Assembly (NCBI RefSeq): GCF_002904335.1
Contig: NZ_PPHF01000074.1
Coordinates: forward strand, 660,739 to 724,738
DNA: 64,000 nucleotides
Direction: 5' to 3'
Source: Amycolatopsis sp. CA-126428
Lineage (GTDB): Bacteria > Actinomycetota > Actinomycetes > Mycobacteriales > Pseudonocardiaceae
The number at the start of each line of letters is the position of its first letter. Position 1 is the stretch's first letter. Positions 62,129-64,000 of this stretch are shown one piece after another. Below the pieces are notes generated by a model. The model did no database searches. It was not told where the DNA came from and saw only the letters and a program-made list of their open reading frames with translations. Both the position numbers and the translations under genes were made by a program.

Positions 62129-63313
62129 ATGACGCAGCTCGAACCCGTCGCCTACCCGTTCGGCTCCGCGGCGGGGCTGGATGTCGACCCGGCCTACGCG
62201 AAGGCGCGCGACACACCCGGGATGATCCGGATCAGGCTGCCTTACGGTGAGCCCGCGTGGCTGGCCGTCCGCTACGACGACGTCCGGCTCGTGCTGGGTG
62301 ACCAGCGGTTCAGCCGCGCCATGGCCGTCGAGGCCGACGTCCCGAGAATGGGGCCGGTCAAGCTGGACGCCGGGATCATCGTGAAGGATCCCCCCGACCA
62401 CACCCGGCTGCGCAAGCTGGTGGCCAAGGCGTTCACCGTGCGCCGGGTGGCGCAACTGCGGCCGCGGATCCGTGAGCTGGCCGAAGAGCTCGTGGACGCG
62501 ATGACGGCCCGAGGTGCGCCGGTCGACCTGGTGGAGCACTTCGCGTTGTCGCTGCCGGTTGCGGTGATCTGTGAGCTGATCGGGGTGCCGGTGACCGACC
62601 GGCCGAAGTTCCGGGCGTGGAGCGACGCGTTCCTGTCCACCAACCGGACCACCGCAGAACAGTTCGCGGCCAACCGGGAAGAGTTCCGCGAGTACACGAG
62701 CGGGCTCATCGCCGCCCGGCGCGCGGCCCCCGCCGACGACCTGATGACCGCGTTGATCGAGGCCCGTGACGAACACGACCGGCTCTCCGAGCTCGAACTG
62801 ATCGACATGTGCCTCGGGCTGCTGGTCGCCGGGCACGAAACCACCGCGTCGCACATCCCCAACTTCGTCGTCGTGCTGCTGGCGCACCCCGAGCGGCTGG
62901 CCGAACTGCGTGCCGACCTCGACCTGGTGCCCGCCGCCGTCGAGGAGCTGCTGCGGTTCACGCCACTGAGCTACGGGCCCGGTTTCCCGCGCTACGCCAC
63001 GGAGGACATCGAAGTGGGCGGCGTGCTGGTGCGGGCGGGAGAACCCGTCGTGGTCAACTTCGCTTCGGCCAACCGGGATCCCCGGCAGTTCCCCGATCCC
63101 GGCGAACTGCACTTCGACCGGGAAGAGAACCAGCACCTCGGCTTCGGACACGGCGTGCATCACTGCCTCGGCGCGCCGCTGGCCCGGGTCGAGCTGCAGG
63201 AAGGACTGCGGGCGCTGCTGGCCAAGCTGCCCGGCCTTCACATCGCCGGGGACATCGTGTGGAAGATCGAGATGCCGGTACGCGGCGCGCAGCGGATGCC
63301 GATCGGGTGGTGA
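62129..63313 (+). CDS. Cytochrome P450 monooxygenase
   Basis: A 394-residue P450. All class I landmarks are present: I-helix LLVAGHETTASHIPNFVVVL with the acid/alcohol pair, K-helix ExxR in VEELLRFTPL, and haem loop LGFGHGVHHCLGAPLARVEL with the axial Cys. The set is close to the CYP105-type secondary-metabolite or xenobiotic P450s; the substrate is unknown. GGAGG at 62115-62119 fits ATG 62129; ATG 62120 is possible if the mRNA is leaderless (TACACC, six bases). No ferredoxin gene follows. Confidence 0.92.
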   Translation: MTQLEPVAYPFGSAAGLDVDPAYAKARDTPGMIRIRLPYGEPAWLAVRYDDVRLVLGDQRFSRAMAVEADVPRMGPVKLDAGIIVKDPPDHTRLRKLVAKAFTVRRVAQLRPRIRELAEELVDAMTARGAPVDLVEHFALSLPVAVICELIGVPVTDRPKFRAWSDAFLSTNRTTAEQFAANREEFREYTSGLIAARRAAPADDLMTALIEARDEHDRLSELELIDMCLGLLVAGHETTASHIPNFVVVLLAHPERLAELRADLDLVPAAVEELLRFTPLSYGPGFPRYATEDIEVGGVLVRAGEPVVVNFASANRDPRQFPDPGELHFDREENQHLGFGHGVHHCLGAPLARVELQEGLRALLAKLPGLHIAGDIVWKIEMPVRGAQRMPIGW

Positions 63314-63417
63314 CCCGCCGGCTGCCGGGAGGCGGCGATGGACGTTGCGGAGCTTCGCCGGCAGGGAAAGGGCACCCGTAGGCCGCTCTCCTGGCCCGGA
63401 CGGCCCACGGGTCGCAC
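63314..63417. other. Gap of about 100 bases, no gene seen
   Basis: It lies between the P450 stop and the haloperoxidase remnant; no hairpin or coding frame stands out. Confidence 0.4.
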
Positions 63418-63938
63418 TCAGATGGTCATCCGCAGGAGGAAAGAGCCGAACTTCTCGTTGATTCGCTTGAGCGCCTCCGAGTTCAGCAAGTCCTTGTCGA
63501 TCATGCTGTAGTCCCGCAGACCGGACAGGTGCGCGTGGATCCGGCCACCGAAGGCCTCCGGCCGCAACCGGCGGTGCACGAACCACTTCTGGAACCACAC
63601 CGCCTTCAGTGCCCGGGTGGCCACCTCCGTCACCAGCGACAGCAGGTGCGGCCCGCCGTAGGTGCCGAAGCCGTTCTGGTTGGCCGAATGCACGTACGGG
63701 TTGCCGTTGTCCAGCGGCACGCCCAAGGCCGGGTCCAGCAGGATCAGCGCGGCGTCGAGGTAGGCCTCGTACAGCGCGTCGAAGTGCACGTAGCTGGCCA
63801 CGTCGCGGGGCGCCTGCAGAGCAAAGCCGGGCCCGCGACAGCGGTCCGCGCGGTGGCGACCTCGGTGGCCGCCCGGCCGATGTAGTCGCAGTACAGCGCA
63901 CCGCCGGACACCTGGTCGAGCGGCCCCGCACCCACCAC
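63418..63938 (-). pseudogene. Vanadium-dependent haloperoxidase fragment, frameshifted and truncated
   Basis: The frame from 63938 reads LDQVSGGALYCDYIGRAATE to ARTAVAGP, then one base appears missing in GGGCCCGG (near 63832) and the frame ending at 63418 continues GFALQAPRDVASYVHFDALY, NPYVHSANQNGFGTYGGPHL, WFQKWFVHRRLRPEAFGGRI and ALKRINEKFGSFLL. This is the middle of a vanadium haloperoxidase, including the vanadate-binding Lys/Arg region. It ends before the PTHPxY-x-x-GHA motif with the catalytic His, so it is inactive. The parent protein would be over 500 residues. Confidence 0.8.
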
Positions 63939-63969
63939 CTGATCCCGGGCCCGTCCCGGTCGTGCGTGA

Positions 63970-64000
63970 CTACGCCGGGTTCTCCGCGACGGCGAGGTAG
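63970..64000 (-). CDS. Possible C-terminal tail of a gene beyond the window
   Basis: On the minus strand the last bases read YLAVAENPA and then TAG, which looks like a protein C-terminus entering from the right. Too short to identify. Confidence 0.2.
   Translation of the reverse strand, partial: YLAVAENPA

Overview
The window is about 64 kb of very GC-rich DNA (roughly 72% by eye). GCC/GCG-type wobble dominates, GTG starts are common, many genes overlap by four bases (ATGA or GTGA), and an actinobacterial core set is present: rbpA, a TK1-type thymidine kinase, a Ppm1/Lnt pair, an Rpf-like transglycosylase, and ECF42 sigma factors with YCII (DGPF) partners. This points to an actinomycete. A Pseudonocardiaceae member such as Amycolatopsis fits best, but that assignment is inference.

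Left part (0-22 kb): two SPFH scaffold proteins; an MHS-type MFS importer; a TetR/FAD-monooxygenase pair; a VOC-ArsR-SRPBCC cassette whose promoter spacer holds a perfect palindrome; an SGNH hydrolase; a DHFR-like reductase; a methyltransferase; a CGNR zinc-finger regulator; a tyrosine recombinase; the first YCII-ECF42 sigma operon; a macro/KAP NTPase gene broken by one in-frame TAG, facing a zinc-finger/coiled-coil gene across an AT-rich promoter with repeated TTCTRAT motifs; a second ArsR-SRPBCC cassette; a TetR/membrane protein/SDR operon; and an AraC regulator.

Middle (22-42 kb): NmrA-like and DUF1772 proteins; the second ECF42 operon (sigma factor, hydrolase, YCII, GyrI-like); a TetR protein with a thioredoxin-like tail; a P450; a TetR-controlled DrrAB-like exporter running into an SNF2/SWIM pair; several TetR-regulated oxidoreductases; an XRE-cupin/GNAT pair; and a third ArsR-SRPBCC cassette. 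Five sites of the form TGTCG(A/G)-N15-TYCGT(C/A) lie 30-42 bases upstream of a YCII gene, an ECF42 gene, a hydrolase-YCII operon, a DHFR-like gene and (weakest) a PPOX-like gene, suggesting one local sigma regulon.

42-44 kb: a 28-bp site very like dif, about 440 bp without a gene, a perfect 20-bp-arm inverted repeat that also has an 11-6-11 recombination-site layout, and a tyrosine recombinase gene. A 21-bp-period repeat array follows. I consider this the most unusual part of the window.

Right part (44-58 kb): housekeeping and envelope genes (GDPD, Rpf-like, UMF1-type MFS, thymidine kinase, rbpA with a SigR-type promoter, Nudix, DeoR, PIG-L deacetylase, Ppm1, Lnt, amidohydrolase, lysine 2,3-aminomutase), with a second, inverted 21-bp-period repeat array behind rbpA.

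Far right (58-64 kb): a decaying region. A deletion appears to have removed the 5' ends of a divergent Lrp/AsnC regulator and an M20 amidohydrolase; a LuxR-like scrap and a frameshifted, truncated vanadium haloperoxidase are also present, beside an intact XRE-TPR regulator with a small two-gene operon and an intact P450. Many genes across the window show TANNNT followed by 6-7 bases and then the start codon, which suggests widespread leaderless transcription.
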